A stretch of 42,381 nucleotides of DNA from Anaerolineae bacterium (GTDB lineage Bacteria > Chloroflexota > Anaerolineae > UBA3071): assembly GCA_029907105.1 (NCBI GenBank), contig JARYMM010000030.1:1-42381 (forward strand). The letters run 5' to 3'. Made by a program: the position numbers and the translations under genes. How positions within the stretch are numbered: position 1 is the first letter of the stretch; every line of letters starts with the position of its first letter. Below the pieces are notes generated by a model. The model searched no databases. It worked only from the letters and a program-made list of their open reading frames with translations, and was not told the DNA's origin. Shown piece by piece: positions 28,396-37,676 of this stretch.

Positions 28396-30195
28396 ATGGC
28401 TGACAAAAACGATCACAACGAGGATTTCTTGCACAAACTGCGCCACTCCACGGCGCACGTCATGGCCCAGGCCGTGCTGGAGATGTTCCCCGAAGGGAAG
28501 ATCGCCATCGGGCCGGCCATCGCCGAGGGCTTCTACTACGACTTCGACCTGCCTCGTCCGCTGACGCCAGAGGACCTGCAGGTCATCGAGCAACGCATGC
28601 GGGAGATCATCGCCGGGAACCATCCCTTCGTGCGGCGGGAGCTGAGCCCCGCCGAGGCGCGGGCGCTCTACGCCGACCAGCCCTACAAGCTGGAGCTGAT
28701 TGACGGCATCGTCGCCGGCGGCGTGGACGAGTACGGCGAGAAGGTCGAGGGCGAGGTAATCCTCTCCACGTACAGGCACGATACCTTCGAGGATCTTTGC
28801 CGCGGGCCGCATGTGGACAATACAGCGCAGATCCCCGCCGATGCCTTCAAGCTGCTCAGCATCGCCGGAGCCTACTGGCGCGGCGACGAGCGTCGCCCTA
28901 TGCTGCAGCGCATCTACGGCACGGTCTGGCCGGACAAGGCGGCGCTGGACGATTACCTGCACAAACTGGCCGAGACGGAGCGGCGCGATCACCGCAGGCT
29001 GGGGCGAGAGCTCGACCTCTTCTCCACGCACGAGGAGGCGGGGGCCGGGCTCATCTACTGGCACCCCCACGGGGCGCGCATCCGCCATGAGATCGAGACC
29101 TTCTGGAAAGAAGAGCACTTCAAGGGCGGCTACGACCTGGTCTACTCCCCGCACATCGGCAAGGCCGACCTGTGGCAGACGAGCGGGCACCTGAAGTTCT
29201 ACCGCGAGGGCATGTACGCACCGCTGACCATTGACGAGCAGGAATATTACCTGAAGCCAATGAGCTGCCCCTTCCACATCTTAATCTACAACTCGCGGCG
29301 GCGGAGCTATCGCGAGCTGCCCTTGCGCTGGGCGGAGCTGGGCACGGTCTATCGCTACGAACGCTCGGGCGTCCTGCACGGGTTGCTGCGGGTGCGCGGC
29401 TTCACTCAGGACGATGCCCACCTCTTCTGCCGGCCCGACCAGATGCCGGCGGAGATCCTGCGCGTGCTGCGCTTCAGTCTGCACATCCTGCGGGCCTTCG
29501 GCCTCCAGGAGTTCAACGTGGAGCTGAGCGTGCGCGATCCAGACCACCTGGAGAAATACGCCGGGCGGGATGAGGACTGGCGCATGGCCGAGGCGGCGCT
29601 GGTGGAGGCGCTGGAGAGCGAGGGCCTGCCCTACAAACGCATGGAGGGAGAGGCCGTCTTCTACGGGCCGAAGATTGACATCAAGGTCAAGGACGCCCTG
29701 GGCCGGAGCTGGCAGCTCAGCACGATCCAGTTCGACTTCAACCTGCCGGAGCGTTTCGACATGACCTTTGTCGGCGAGGATGGCAAAGAGCACCGGCCCT
29801 ACATGATCCACCGCGCTCTGCTCGGCTCGCTGGAGCGTTTCTTCGGCGTGCTCATCGAGCACTACGCTGGGGCCTTCCCCGTGTGGCTGGCGCCGGTGCA
29901 GGCGCGAGTCATCCCCATCGCCGACCGCCACCTGGACTACGCCTACCAGGTGCAGAGGGAGCTGGAGGCTGCCGGGCTGCGGGTTGACGTGGATTCCTCC
30001 GGCGAGCGCATGCAGGCCAAAATCCGCGAGGCGCAGCTTTCGAAGATCCCCTATATGCTCGTCGTCGGCGACCGAGAGGCAAAGACGGGCACGGTCAACC
30101 TGCGCCTGCGCACGGAGGAGACACGCGGCGAAATGTCGCTGGCGGAGTTCATCGCCCTGGCCAGGGAAGCCATCGTCGAGAAGCGGCCCCTCTGA
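28396..30195 (+). CDS. thrS: Threonyl-tRNA synthetase without TGS domain
   Basis: A 599-residue class II synthetase that charges tRNA-Thr. It begins directly with the N2 editing domain (LRHSTAHVMAQAVLEMFP, then CRGPHVDN with the editing Cys/His). The catalytic core follows, with zinc ligands in KPMSCPFHI and RGFTQDDAHLF and motif 2 in LGTVYRYERSGVLHG. The anticodon-binding domain (residues 490-599) closes the protein. The N-terminal TGS domain of about 60 residues found in E. coli ThrRS is missing, a variant known in other bacteria. The ATG at 28396 (GAGGTG 4 nt upstream) is preferred to the ATG at 28384. Confidence 0.96.
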   Translation: MADKNDHNEDFLHKLRHSTAHVMAQAVLEMFPEGKIAIGPAIAEGFYYDFDLPRPLTPEDLQVIEQRMREIIAGNHPFVRRELSPAEARALYADQPYKLELIDGIVAGGVDEYGEKVEGEVILSTYRHDTFEDLCRGPHVDNTAQIPADAFKLLSIAGAYWRGDERRPMLQRIYGTVWPDKAALDDYLHKLAETERRDHRRLGRELDLFSTHEEAGAGLIYWHPHGARIRHEIETFWKEEHFKGGYDLVYSPHIGKADLWQTSGHLKFYREGMYAPLTIDEQEYYLKPMSCPFHILIYNSRRRSYRELPLRWAELGTVYRYERSGVLHGLLRVRGFTQDDAHLFCRPDQMPAEILRVLRFSLHILRAFGLQEFNVELSVRDPDHLEKYAGRDEDWRMAEAALVEALESEGLPYKRMEGEAVFYGPKIDIKVKDALGRSWQLSTIQFDFNLPERFDMTFVGEDGKEHRPYMIHRALLGSLERFFGVLIEHYAGAFPVWLAPVQARVIPIADRHLDYAYQVQRELEAAGLRVDVDSSGERMQAKIREAQLSKIPYMLVVGDREAKTGTVNLRLRTEETRGEMSLAEFIALAREAIVEKRPL

Positions 30196-30217
30196 TCGCG
30201 AAAGGGGCGAAAAACAT

Positions 30218-30259
30218 GAAAGCGCCAGGCCCCCGCTGAGGGGCCCGGCGCTTTCGCGC
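30218..30259 (+). terminator. Terminator of thrS
   Basis: GAAAGCGCCAGGCCCC (30218-30233) pairs with GGGGCCCGGCGCTTTC (30240-30255), one mismatch, loop CGCTGA. A T-poor tail follows. It lies between convergent thrS and the BtpA-family gene and may serve both. Confidence 0.65.
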
Positions 30260-30319
30260 TTTAGATAAACTACCATCTTGCCCGATGTAAGCTGGCAACG
30301 GAATGCCCGCAAAGACCTC

Positions 30320-31138
30320 TCATTCTATCGCTGCCCGCAGCCTCTTCACCCTATCCATGATCGCCTTCACACGTCGGACATCTACCGGCTTCCAGAAGTC
30401 GCCATCTGACTTAAAGGCAGTGCCGATGATCGCCCCGTCGGCAATGGCCAACAGCTGGTCCACGTTATCCAGCCGCACGCCGGTATTGGCGAAGACGGGA
30501 GTGTCCGGCACGGCATCCTTGACCAGCTTCAGCACCTGAGTGGAGGTCTCCTCACCGGCGGTCAGGCCGGAAACGCATAAGGCGTCAGGGCGGGTGTTGA
30601 ACACCGTCGAACGCGCGATGTCGGCAGCGTCCCGATGGCCCAGATAGGCGGCTGCCTCGGGCACGATGTTGAAGAACAGCCGCACATGTTGAGCCCCAAT
30701 GGCATGCTGATGGCGGATCACCTCGCCGCAGTTAGTATTCCACAGGCCGAAATCCGAGGCATAGACGCCGGTGAAAATCTCCCGCACAAACTGCGCTCCC
30801 GTTGCCATGGCCAGGTCAATCGAGGCTTTGGGGTCCCACAGCACATTGACCCCAAAGGGGACCCGGATCTCCGGTTTCAACCGGGCGATCAGGCTGGCCA
30901 TGCAGGCTACGGTGATGGTTTCAACCCTGGTCAGGTAGGGCAGGCTGAACTCATTGGAAAACATCACCGCATCTACCCCACCCTCCTGGAGAGCCAACAG
31001 GTCATCGCGTGCCAGCTCATAGACCCACTCGAGGCCTTTCAGCGGGTCATATCTCGGATCCCCTGGCAGCGCCTGCAGGTGGCACATGGCTATGATCGGT
31101 TTCTTGACGCCGAAAAACTCTTCCGTCCAGTATTTCAC
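30320..31138 (-). CDS. BtpA/SgcQ family TIM-barrel protein
   Basis: A 272-residue protein of the BtpA/SgcQ family. BtpA affects photosystem I assembly in cyanobacteria; SgcQ belongs to the uncharacterised sgc sugar operon of E. coli. Seen: IAMCHLQALPGDPRYD at the start, GGVDAVMFSNEFSLPY, PFGVNVLWDPKASIDLA, FVREIFTGVYASDFGLW, SGLTAGEETSTQVL and the phosphate-binding-like end FANTGVR...IGTAFKSDGDFW. A TIM-barrel acting on a phosphorylated compound is inferred. The start is GTG at 31138, with GGAGG 6 nt upstream. It follows the FGGY kinase by 48 bp and ends the operon. Confidence 0.85.
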   Translation of the reverse strand: MKYWTEEFFGVKKPIIAMCHLQALPGDPRYDPLKGLEWVYELARDDLLALQEGGVDAVMFSNEFSLPYLTRVETITVACMASLIARLKPEIRVPFGVNVLWDPKASIDLAMATGAQFVREIFTGVYASDFGLWNTNCGEVIRHQHAIGAQHVRLFFNIVPEAAAYLGHRDAADIARSTVFNTRPDALCVSGLTAGEETSTQVLKLVKDAVPDTPVFANTGVRLDNVDQLLAIADGAIIGTAFKSDGDFWKPVDVRRVKAIMDRVKRLRAAIE

Positions 31139-31186
31139 TTCCTACCTCCATGTCTCTGAGTTATGCCAGCCAGAGGCCCATACAGG

Positions 31187-32731
31187 TCATCTGACTGTGT
31201 CTATCAGGTGATCGGTTAGCCTGTGCATGAGGGGGCGGGTAACAACATACAGCTCGCGGAAGAGCTGGTAGGGAAACTCATACCGCTTTCCAGCCTGCTC
31301 ATCGGGTTGAACTGTCTCCCTGGCTTTCACCCATCGCCGAATCTCGGAGAGGTTCTGGAACAAGCCCACGCCGACGCCGGCCAGAAACGCATCGCCATAT
31401 GCGGCGCCGATCTGCTGCTCCGGGATCGTCAGGGCGATTGCGCACGCATCCGCCACCATGTGCATCCACAGGCGGTTTTTCGTTCCGCCCCCAACGGCCA
31501 GAATGCGGCCCGGTTGTACCCCCTCCTCCCTTATGACTTCCAGATTGTGGCGGATGCCAAAGGCCACGCCTTCCAGGATAGCCCGATATACATCGCCTCT
31601 GGTATGCTTAAGGCTCAACCCAAACCACACACCCTTCGCCTTCGGGTCATGCAAGGGCGTGCGCTCCCCTTCGAAGTAGGGCAGCGCAATCAGCCCCCTG
31701 GCGCCGATCGGGGATGTGCTGGCCAGAGCGGCTAACTGCGCATAGGCATCCTCTCCGCTCGCGCGCTCCTTCTCCAGCTCCAATTGCCCAAACTGATCGC
31801 GAAACCAGGTGGTCAGGCTTCCGCCGGTGGACATCCCTCCCAGGAAGGCAAACGTGCCCTCCTCCAGGAAGTTAGAGCTCCAGAAATGTTCGGTTGGGAT
31901 GAGCCGAGAGGTCTTCAGGATGAAGAAGATACTGCTCCCGAACATGAGCATCATGTCACCGAAGTCGGCCACGCCGGCGCTGAGCGCCTCGGCGGCTGCG
32001 TCTGTCGTGCCGGCGACCACGGGCGTCCCCACGGCGAGGCCCGTCTCCCTGGCCGCCTCGGCCGTCACCGAACCCACCACCTCGTGGCTCCAGTAAGCCC
32101 GGGGCAGACGTTCCAACGGGACGATGAATGCAGCGGCCTGCGCGTCCCAGGCGCGCCGATGAATGTCGAAGAGAGGGGCGTAACCGGCAGCCGAGTACAC
32201 ATCAATCGAGGCTTTGCCCGTCAGTTTGTACACCAGATAGGCCTGGCTGGTGAGGAAGTGGCGCGCCTGGGCGTAGATCTCGGGCTCGTGGTTACGGATC
32301 CACAGGATCTTGGGGCCTGAAGCTTGTGAACTGAGATGGGCTCCGCTGAGGCGAAAGATCACCTCCCGGCCCAGCACACGCTCCAGGTAAGCGATTTCCT
32401 CACTGGCTCGGGTATCAATGCCATAAAGGATGGCCGGGCGCAGAGGCCGGCCGGCCCCATCTATGGGCAGCACACAGGTGCCGATGGCGCTGGTACCGAT
32501 GCCCAGGATCTGCGTAGGGGCTATGCCTGTCTTCTGGAGCAAAGCCCTCACGATTTCCACAAAATCATGCCACCAGACACCCTCGGCGTCGTGCTCGAAA
32601 AAGCCCGGCCTGGGCATATCCAGGCCATGGGGGACGGTGTGGCTGGCCACCGCCGTCCCATCCGGCCTGACCAACACCCCTTTGGAGGAATAGGTGCCAA
32701 CGTCAACCCCCAGCAGATAGCCTTCTGCCAT
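31187..32731 (-). CDS. FGGY-family carbohydrate kinase
   Basis: A 514-residue kinase of the FGGY family, which phosphorylates sugars or polyols with ATP. N-terminal phosphate loop LLGVDVGTYSSKGVLV, the GIGTSAIGTCVLPID strand, the substrate region ILYGIDTRA, GTTDAAAEALSAGV, and the C-terminal ILEGVAFGIRHNLE and AVGGGTKNRLWMHMVADA. The substrate is not clear; xylulokinase-like and LsrK-like readings are both possible. AGGAG precedes the ATG at 32731. It should act on what the ABC transporter upstream imports, before the BtpA-family protein. Confidence 0.9.
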   Translation of the reverse strand: MAEGYLLGVDVGTYSSKGVLVRPDGTAVASHTVPHGLDMPRPGFFEHDAEGVWWHDFVEIVRALLQKTGIAPTQILGIGTSAIGTCVLPIDGAGRPLRPAILYGIDTRASEEIAYLERVLGREVIFRLSGAHLSSQASGPKILWIRNHEPEIYAQARHFLTSQAYLVYKLTGKASIDVYSAAGYAPLFDIHRRAWDAQAAAFIVPLERLPRAYWSHEVVGSVTAEAARETGLAVGTPVVAGTTDAAAEALSAGVADFGDMMLMFGSSIFFILKTSRLIPTEHFWSSNFLEEGTFAFLGGMSTGGSLTTWFRDQFGQLELEKERASGEDAYAQLAALASTSPIGARGLIALPYFEGERTPLHDPKAKGVWFGLSLKHTRGDVYRAILEGVAFGIRHNLEVIREEGVQPGRILAVGGGTKNRLWMHMVADACAIALTIPEQQIGAAYGDAFLAGVGVGLFQNLSEIRRWVKARETVQPDEQAGKRYEFPYQLFRELYVVTRPLMHRLTDHLIDTVR

Positions 32732-32753
32732 TCCAGACTCCTGACAAAGCCAC

Positions 32754-32841
32754 AAGCTCAAGCCCGCTACAGCAGGTAGCGCGGGCTTCAGCCCGCAGGC
32801 AAGCTCACAGCAGTAGCGCAGGCCTCAGCCCGCACACAGGC
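32754..32841. repeat. Tandem GC-rich repeat between kinase and peptidase genes
   Basis: Two imperfect units start AAGCTCA at 32754 and 32801. Each contains AGCAGGTAGCGCGGGCTTCAG- or AGCAGTAGCGCAGGCCTCAG-type cores and GCCCGC. Unit 1 can fold as GCGGGC-TTCA-GCCCGC (32781-32796). The array abuts the peptidase stop codon. Confidence 0.6.
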
Positions 32842-33908
32842 TACAACAGGAATTGGCCATTCTTGAAGACGAGCCGGCCGTCCAGGTAAATCTCCCCCTC
32901 TTTCCGCATATCTTTCACGATATCCCAATGGATGGCCGACTGGTTCGTGCCGCCGACCTGGGGATAGGCCCGTCCCAGGGCGATGTGGATAGTGCCCCCC
33001 ATCTTCTCGTCGAGCAGGATGTCCTTGCAAAAGTGAGTGACAGCCGGGTTTGTGCCGATGGCGAATTCGCCGACGCGGCTGGCGCCGGGGTCAGTACGAA
33101 GCACGGCGTCAAGGAAATCCTGGTTCGTGGCCGCCCGGGCCTCGACCAGCCTGCCCTGCTCCCAGCACAGGGTGATGTCGTGCATCAGCCGGCCGCCCAG
33201 CACGCCGGGGAAGTCGAAATGGATGACCCCATGCACTGTGCTCTCCACGGGGGCCGTGGCGATCTCCCCATCGGGCATGTTCATGTGGCCATCGGCGACC
33301 TCCCACGTGCGCCCCTCGACGGAGAAGCTCAGGTCCGTGCCCTCCCCCACCACGCATACCTCCCGGCCCTGGTTGAGGGCCTCGGCCCAGCGATGCCATT
33401 CCAGGCTGACTTGCGGCCAGTCCAGAAAGCACGCCTCGAAGAACATATCCGTGATCGTCTCCTCGTCCACGCCGGCCTGGCAGGCCAGCGCGGCATTGGG
33501 CACGCGCATCAGGCACCAGCGCGTCTTCTGCCAACGCAGCGCGGAGATGTGGCCCATAGCCCGGCGCAGCAGGGAAAGCTTCTCCGCCGGGACGTCCCAG
33601 AAAACATCCAGGTTGTGGGCGCCGCGCAGCCCAAAGTAGACATCCGCCCATTCCATACCGTGAGCTTCGATTTCGGGCACCCAGCCGATTTGCTCTGAGG
33701 TGCCGTATTTCAGCAGCACGCGATTGAGCTCTTCGGAGAGGAACTGCACCTGGGGAAAGGCGCCGGCCTGGATACATGCCCGATACACGGCATGCACCAG
33801 GGGATACGTCTCCAGCTCGACGAAGGCGATCATGATACGTTCGCCCGGTTTGACCGCCGTGGAATAGTGGACCAGCAGATCGCCCAGCCTGTCCCAGCGT
33901 TTGTCCAT
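32841..33908 (-). CDS. M29 family aminopeptidase
   Basis: A 355-residue thermophilic-type (M29) metallo-aminopeptidase. The metal-site motifs are intact: NMPDGEIATAPVE (Glu), VGEFAIGTNP (Glu), GGTIHIALGRAYP (His, Tyr) and SAIHWDIVKDM (His, Asp). Members remove N-terminal residues from peptides, usually as dimers in the cytoplasm. Presence in a sugar operon is odd: it follows the permease gene by 64 bp and precedes the kinase gene. It may cleave an amide or peptide bond in the imported compound (inference). The ATG at 33908 has GAGGG upstream. Confidence 0.88.
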   Translation of the reverse strand: MDKRWDRLGDLLVHYSTAVKPGERIMIAFVELETYPLVHAVYRACIQAGAFPQVQFLSEELNRVLLKYGTSEQIGWVPEIEAHGMEWADVYFGLRGAHNLDVFWDVPAEKLSLLRRAMGHISALRWQKTRWCLMRVPNAALACQAGVDEETITDMFFEACFLDWPQVSLEWHRWAEALNQGREVCVVGEGTDLSFSVEGRTWEVADGHMNMPDGEIATAPVESTVHGVIHFDFPGVLGGRLMHDITLCWEQGRLVEARAATNQDFLDAVLRTDPGASRVGEFAIGTNPAVTHFCKDILLDEKMGGTIHIALGRAYPQVGGTNQSAIHWDIVKDMRKEGEIYLDGRLVFKNGQFLL

Positions 33909-33928
33909 GAACCCTCTGCAGACAAGTT

Positions 33929-33957
33929 TGTAGGGCGAGATGGAATCTCGCCCTACA
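33929..33957 (-). terminator. Intercistronic hairpin between permease and peptidase genes
   Basis: TGTAGGGCGAGAT (33929-33941) pairs perfectly with ATCTCGCCCTACA (33945-33957) around GGA. There is no U-run; it may stabilise the transporter mRNA or reduce read-through into the enzyme genes. Confidence 0.5.
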
Positions 33958-33972
33958 CTTCATGCGCCGAGG

Positions 33973-35013
33973 TCATCCCTGATACCTTCGCCCGCGGATG
34001 AAATAGTTGGCAATAAAGATGAGGATCAGCAGGACACCCCAGGCGAAATCTTTGAAGAAGGAACTTCCCCGCACGCCGGCCAGAAACATGTGGAAGCCGG
34101 TGGAAAGGACTTGCAGGATAAGAACGGCGATGAAGACATCCAGAATCCTGCCAAACCCAGGAATGATGTTAGCCAAAACGGAAATGAGGATGGCCAGCAG
34201 CACATAAGTGGTGGTGCCGTATTCATAGGCGGCGGACATGGTACGACCCATGATCAGGATTCCTGTCACAGCAGACAAAACGCCGCTGAACATGTAAACT
34301 TTCAAAAGGACAGAGCGGTTATTGACCCCCGAGAAATCCGACGCCGTGGGGTTAGAGCCCAGCATGCGTGCCTTGAATCCGAAAGCTGTGTGATAAATAA
34401 AGATGTGGGTGAGGATGGTCAGAGCGACAAAGACGATAAAGGGGATCGGAATCCCGCCCAAGGTTTGGGCTCCAATCACAGAAAGCTGTTTGGGAAAGCC
34501 TGTTACCGTCGTACCGCCTGTCAAGCCAACGGAGATGCCCGTATAGAGGGTCATGGTGGCCAGTGTGGCGAGGATGGGGGGAACGCCGACGTAGCCGATC
34601 AGCAGGCCGTTGAAGGTGCCTGAGATCCATCCGACCAGCAGGGCGACAAGCAGGGCGCCTCCAAGATAGAGCACGATCTGCGCTTCCCCTGCCTCCTTGG
34701 GGATGAATTTTACCATGAAAAGGCCAGCCAGCACAGCCGCCATGTTTGAGGTGGCGTTTACAGAGAGATCAATGCCCCCTGTCAGAATGGTGATCATCAT
34801 GGCCAGGGAAAGAACGCCCAGTTCGGGTAACTGGAAGCCCATGGAGGTGATACTGCGCGTCGTCAGGAACTTGTCTTCGGTGACCGAGAAGAATATGAAC
34901 AACACCACCAACACCCCAAATAACTGAAGGGTGTCACTGTGGGCGCGTATCCTGCTCAGTACCCTTCCCGAGACGGAATTCGTTGCCTTATCGCTCGTAT
35001 CTCTGATGGTCAT
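33973..35013 (-). CDS. ABC sugar transporter permease (RbsC-type), second
   Basis: A 346-residue membrane protein of the RbsC/LsrC/D type with about 9-10 hydrophobic helices. Typical: MITILTGGIDLSVNATSNMAAVLAG, VGVPPILATLATMTLYTGI (in parts), and GSNPTASDFSGVN, which contacts the ATPase. It forms the channel with the permease at 35077. The ATG at 35013 was chosen; a GTG at 35073 would add about 20 residues unlike the family. The ribosome binding site is weak, so translation may be coupled to the upstream gene. Confidence 0.88.
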   Translation of the reverse strand: MTIRDTSDKATNSVSGRVLSRIRAHSDTLQLFGVLVVLFIFFSVTEDKFLTTRSITSMGFQLPELGVLSLAMMITILTGGIDLSVNATSNMAAVLAGLFMVKFIPKEAGEAQIVLYLGGALLVALLVGWISGTFNGLLIGYVGVPPILATLATMTLYTGISVGLTGGTTVTGFPKQLSVIGAQTLGGIPIPFIVFVALTILTHIFIYHTAFGFKARMLGSNPTASDFSGVNNRSVLLKVYMFSGVLSAVTGILIMGRTMSAAYEYGTTTYVLLAILISVLANIIPGFGRILDVFIAVLILQVLSTGFHMFLAGVRGSSFFKDFAWGVLLILIFIANYFIRGRRYQG

Positions 35014-35076
35014 AGTACGCTCGTCCCGACACAACGCCAATGGTATGGCCGTTTCCTTCCAATGTGTCCGCACCGG

Positions 35077-36081
35077 CTAGGCCGCTTCGGTCGTATGCCC
35101 GATACGTCGCGCCCGCCGCTCCTGTAAGGCCGGGATGGAGGTGAATACGATCAAGATGATGCCCACCACCAGACGCTGCCATTGTACGGGAATGCCGGTA
35201 AGGATCAGCGCCCGGTTGATCACCTGGATCAGGAGGACGCCCAGAGCCGTCCCGATCACCGAGCCGCGCCCGCCGGTGATGGAGGCACCGCCCAGGATGA
35301 TGGCCGCCAGCACATCCAGGGGTTGACCGATGAATATGACAGGGTTGAAGTAGCGGCTCAGGAACGCTTGAGTCACCCCTGCTACGGCGGAGAGCACGCC
35401 CATGATGGCGAACGTGACCAGCGTGATGAATGGGACGTTGAAACCGGAGCGGATGGCCACTTCGCGATTGCCGCCCATGGCGTAGATTCCCCGGCCAATG
35501 GTGGTATATTTCAGCATCCACCAGATGAACAGCCCAATGAGCACTACGTAGACGATGGAGACATGCAAGCCGGTCTTGCCGACAAAGGGGTCACGAGCGG
35601 TAATGATGAAGCGCGCGTAATATCCGACGGTGCCGGCGGGCAGGTCGAAGTTGGCTGTGGCCCCGATGAAAAACAGGTTAAATCCGTACCACATGGTGAA
35701 GGCGGCCAGCGAGACGTTAAAGACGGGGAGATTAAACCGGGTGACCAGGAACCCGTTCAACAGGCCGGCAAGCAGCCCCATCGTGCAGGCGATGAGGTAG
35801 TACAGCAGGGTGCCGCCCTCGTACCCTAATTTGAGCAGGAGCATGTGGGTGGAGAAGGAGGTCACGGCCGCAATGGCCACAAAGGAGATGTCAATCCCGC
35901 CAGAGATAATGATGGGCAACACGCCAAAGGCCATAATGAAATAGACGATGGCCGCGCGCAGCGTGTCGAATACCGTGGAGATGGAGAAAAAGGCCGGATT
36001 AATCAGGCCCACGATGACCGACAGGGCCACCAGAATGAGAAAAACGATGAATTCCCGGGTTTTTACGATCCTGTTCAGCAT
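35077..36081 (-). CDS. ABC sugar transporter permease (RbsC-type), first
   Basis: A 334-residue membrane protein with about 8-10 helices. IIISGGIDISFVAIAAVTSF is the family's conserved helix pair, MGGNREVAIRSGFNVPF the coupling loop to the ATPase, and LDVLAAIILGGASITGGRGSV the late conserved stretch. It is paralogous to the following permease, and the two probably form a heterodimer as in the Lsr system. GGGGG precedes the ATG. It begins 14 bp after the ATPase stop codon. Confidence 0.9.
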   Translation of the reverse strand: MLNRIVKTREFIVFLILVALSVIVGLINPAFFSISTVFDTLRAAIVYFIMAFGVLPIIISGGIDISFVAIAAVTSFSTHMLLLKLGYEGGTLLYYLIACTMGLLAGLLNGFLVTRFNLPVFNVSLAAFTMWYGFNLFFIGATANFDLPAGTVGYYARFIITARDPFVGKTGLHVSIVYVVLIGLFIWWMLKYTTIGRGIYAMGGNREVAIRSGFNVPFITLVTFAIMGVLSAVAGVTQAFLSRYFNPVIFIGQPLDVLAAIILGGASITGGRGSVIGTALGVLLIQVINRALILTGIPVQWQRLVVGIILIVFTSIPALQERRARRIGHTTEAA

Positions 36082-36095
36082 CTGGCCCCCTTGTG

Positions 36096-37610
36096 CTATG
36101 GCGCATTTGTTGTGGCAGAGGCGACCAGCTCGGCGTTCAAAGCCTGTTCAGTGATCTCCTCCCGCTGGAATTCCTTGACAATCCTGCCGGCGCGCATCAG
36201 CAGGATGCGATGACAGGTTTGTATGAGCTCGGGGATATCATCGGAGATCAGCAGAATGCCCATGCCCTGCCCGGCCAGGTTGCGGATAAGTTCGTGGATT
36301 TCCGCCTTGGAGCCGACATCCACGCCCACCGTCGGGCCGTTGAGAATCAATATTTTGGGGCTTCGCGCCACCCATTTGGCCAACACCACGCGCTGCTGAT
36401 TGCCACCGGAGAGGCTCTTCGCCGGCAATTCACCCGAGGGCGTTTTGACTTCCAACTGCTTGATCCAGCGATCGGCTTCTTCCTTTTTCGCCTTGGAATT
36501 GAGCAAACGCAGTTTCGTCACCAATCTGTCAATCAGCGTGACTATGACATTGTCGCCAATCGGCTGCTCGAGAAACAGCCCCTCACGAACGCGATCCTCC
36601 GGCACATATCCGACCCCATAACGCGCGGCATCGGAGATGCTGCGGATCTTCGCTTCGTTCCCCTCGATGTAGATCCTTCCCGAATCTGCTGGCAGGACCC
36701 CGAACAACGAGAGGGCCAGTTCTGTCCGGCCCGAGCCCAACAGCCCCGTGATGCCCAATACCTCCTTGGGCTTGAGTTCAAAGGAGACATCAAAGAAGCC
36801 ATGAGCGAGGGTGAGGTTTTCCACACGCAAGAGGGGCGCAGCGGCTTCCTCTACTTCACTGAAGACGATGGCGCTGGTATCGAGCTTCCGTCCCGTCATG
36901 CAAAAGGCCATGGTCCCTATATCCAACCCCCGGGCCTCCTGGTCCAGGACCTTTTGGCCGTTGCGAAATATGACAGTGCGATCGGCTATTTCCACCACTT
37001 CATTCAGCTTATGGCTCACAAAGAGTATGGATAGCCCCTGCTCCTTCAGTTCGTTAATGACCCTGAAAAGGGCCTGGACCTCCCTCTGAGTCAGGGCAGT
37101 GGTGGGCTCATCCATGATGATAATGCGCGCCTTGGCCAACAAGGCTTTGATGATGGCAATCAATTGACGGTCCGCCGTGGGCAGCGTCTCCACAACCGCG
37201 TCCAGGGGAAGGGAGACGTTAATCTTTGCCAGGCCCTCTTTGGCGATCTCATAAATCTCCTTCCAATTGACCGATTGCTTACCGCTGGCGAGTTGTTCGT
37301 TGATGGCGATGTTTTCAGCCACGGTGAGGTTGGGGAACAGAGAAAAATCCTGATAAATGACCTGTATCCCTTCGCGGATGGCCTCGATGGGCGTCAGCCG
37401 CTTGTAATGATGGCCATTGATGTAGATATCGCCCTCATCGGGGGTATACACGCCGGAGATGATCTTAATCATCGTGGACTTGCCGGAGCCATTTTCCCCC
37501 ACCAGGCAGCATGTCTCCCCCTTGTGGATGGACAGGCTCACAGCATCGAGGGCGATCACCCCACCAAACCGCTTGCTGATGTGCTCAGCCCGCAAGATCT
37601 CTTCGGCCAT
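36096..37610 (-). CDS. ABC sugar transporter ATPase (two nucleotide-binding domains)
   Basis: A 504-residue fused ATPase of the RbsA/LsrA type. Domain 1 (residues 1-245) has Walker A GENGSGKST, Walker B IIIMDEPTTALT and the altered signature LPTADRQ. Domain 2 (about 250-500) has a degenerate Walker A GLLGSGRTE, a good signature LSGGNQQRVVLAKW, but Walker B reads LILNGPTVGVDVG where most sugar ATPases have DEPT. So the Asp and catalytic Glu of site 2 are replaced by Asn and Gly. Hydrolysis should rely on domain 1. The ATG at 37610 (GAGAAAG upstream) is preferred to one at 37649. It energises the two permeases downstream. Confidence 0.92.
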   Translation of the reverse strand: MAEEILRAEHISKRFGGVIALDAVSLSIHKGETCCLVGENGSGKSTMIKIISGVYTPDEGDIYINGHHYKRLTPIEAIREGIQVIYQDFSLFPNLTVAENIAINEQLASGKQSVNWKEIYEIAKEGLAKINVSLPLDAVVETLPTADRQLIAIIKALLAKARIIIMDEPTTALTQREVQALFRVINELKEQGLSILFVSHKLNEVVEIADRTVIFRNGQKVLDQEARGLDIGTMAFCMTGRKLDTSAIVFSEVEEAAAPLLRVENLTLAHGFFDVSFELKPKEVLGITGLLGSGRTELALSLFGVLPADSGRIYIEGNEAKIRSISDAARYGVGYVPEDRVREGLFLEQPIGDNVIVTLIDRLVTKLRLLNSKAKKEEADRWIKQLEVKTPSGELPAKSLSGGNQQRVVLAKWVARSPKILILNGPTVGVDVGSKAEIHELIRNLAGQGMGILLISDDIPELIQTCHRILLMRAGRIVKEFQREEITEQALNAELVASATTNAP

Positions 37611-37676
37611 AGGGTCTTTCTCAAGCTCTCTCCAGGCTAAACGGGTCACACCCTTCAGCCCTTGCAGAAGATTTTG

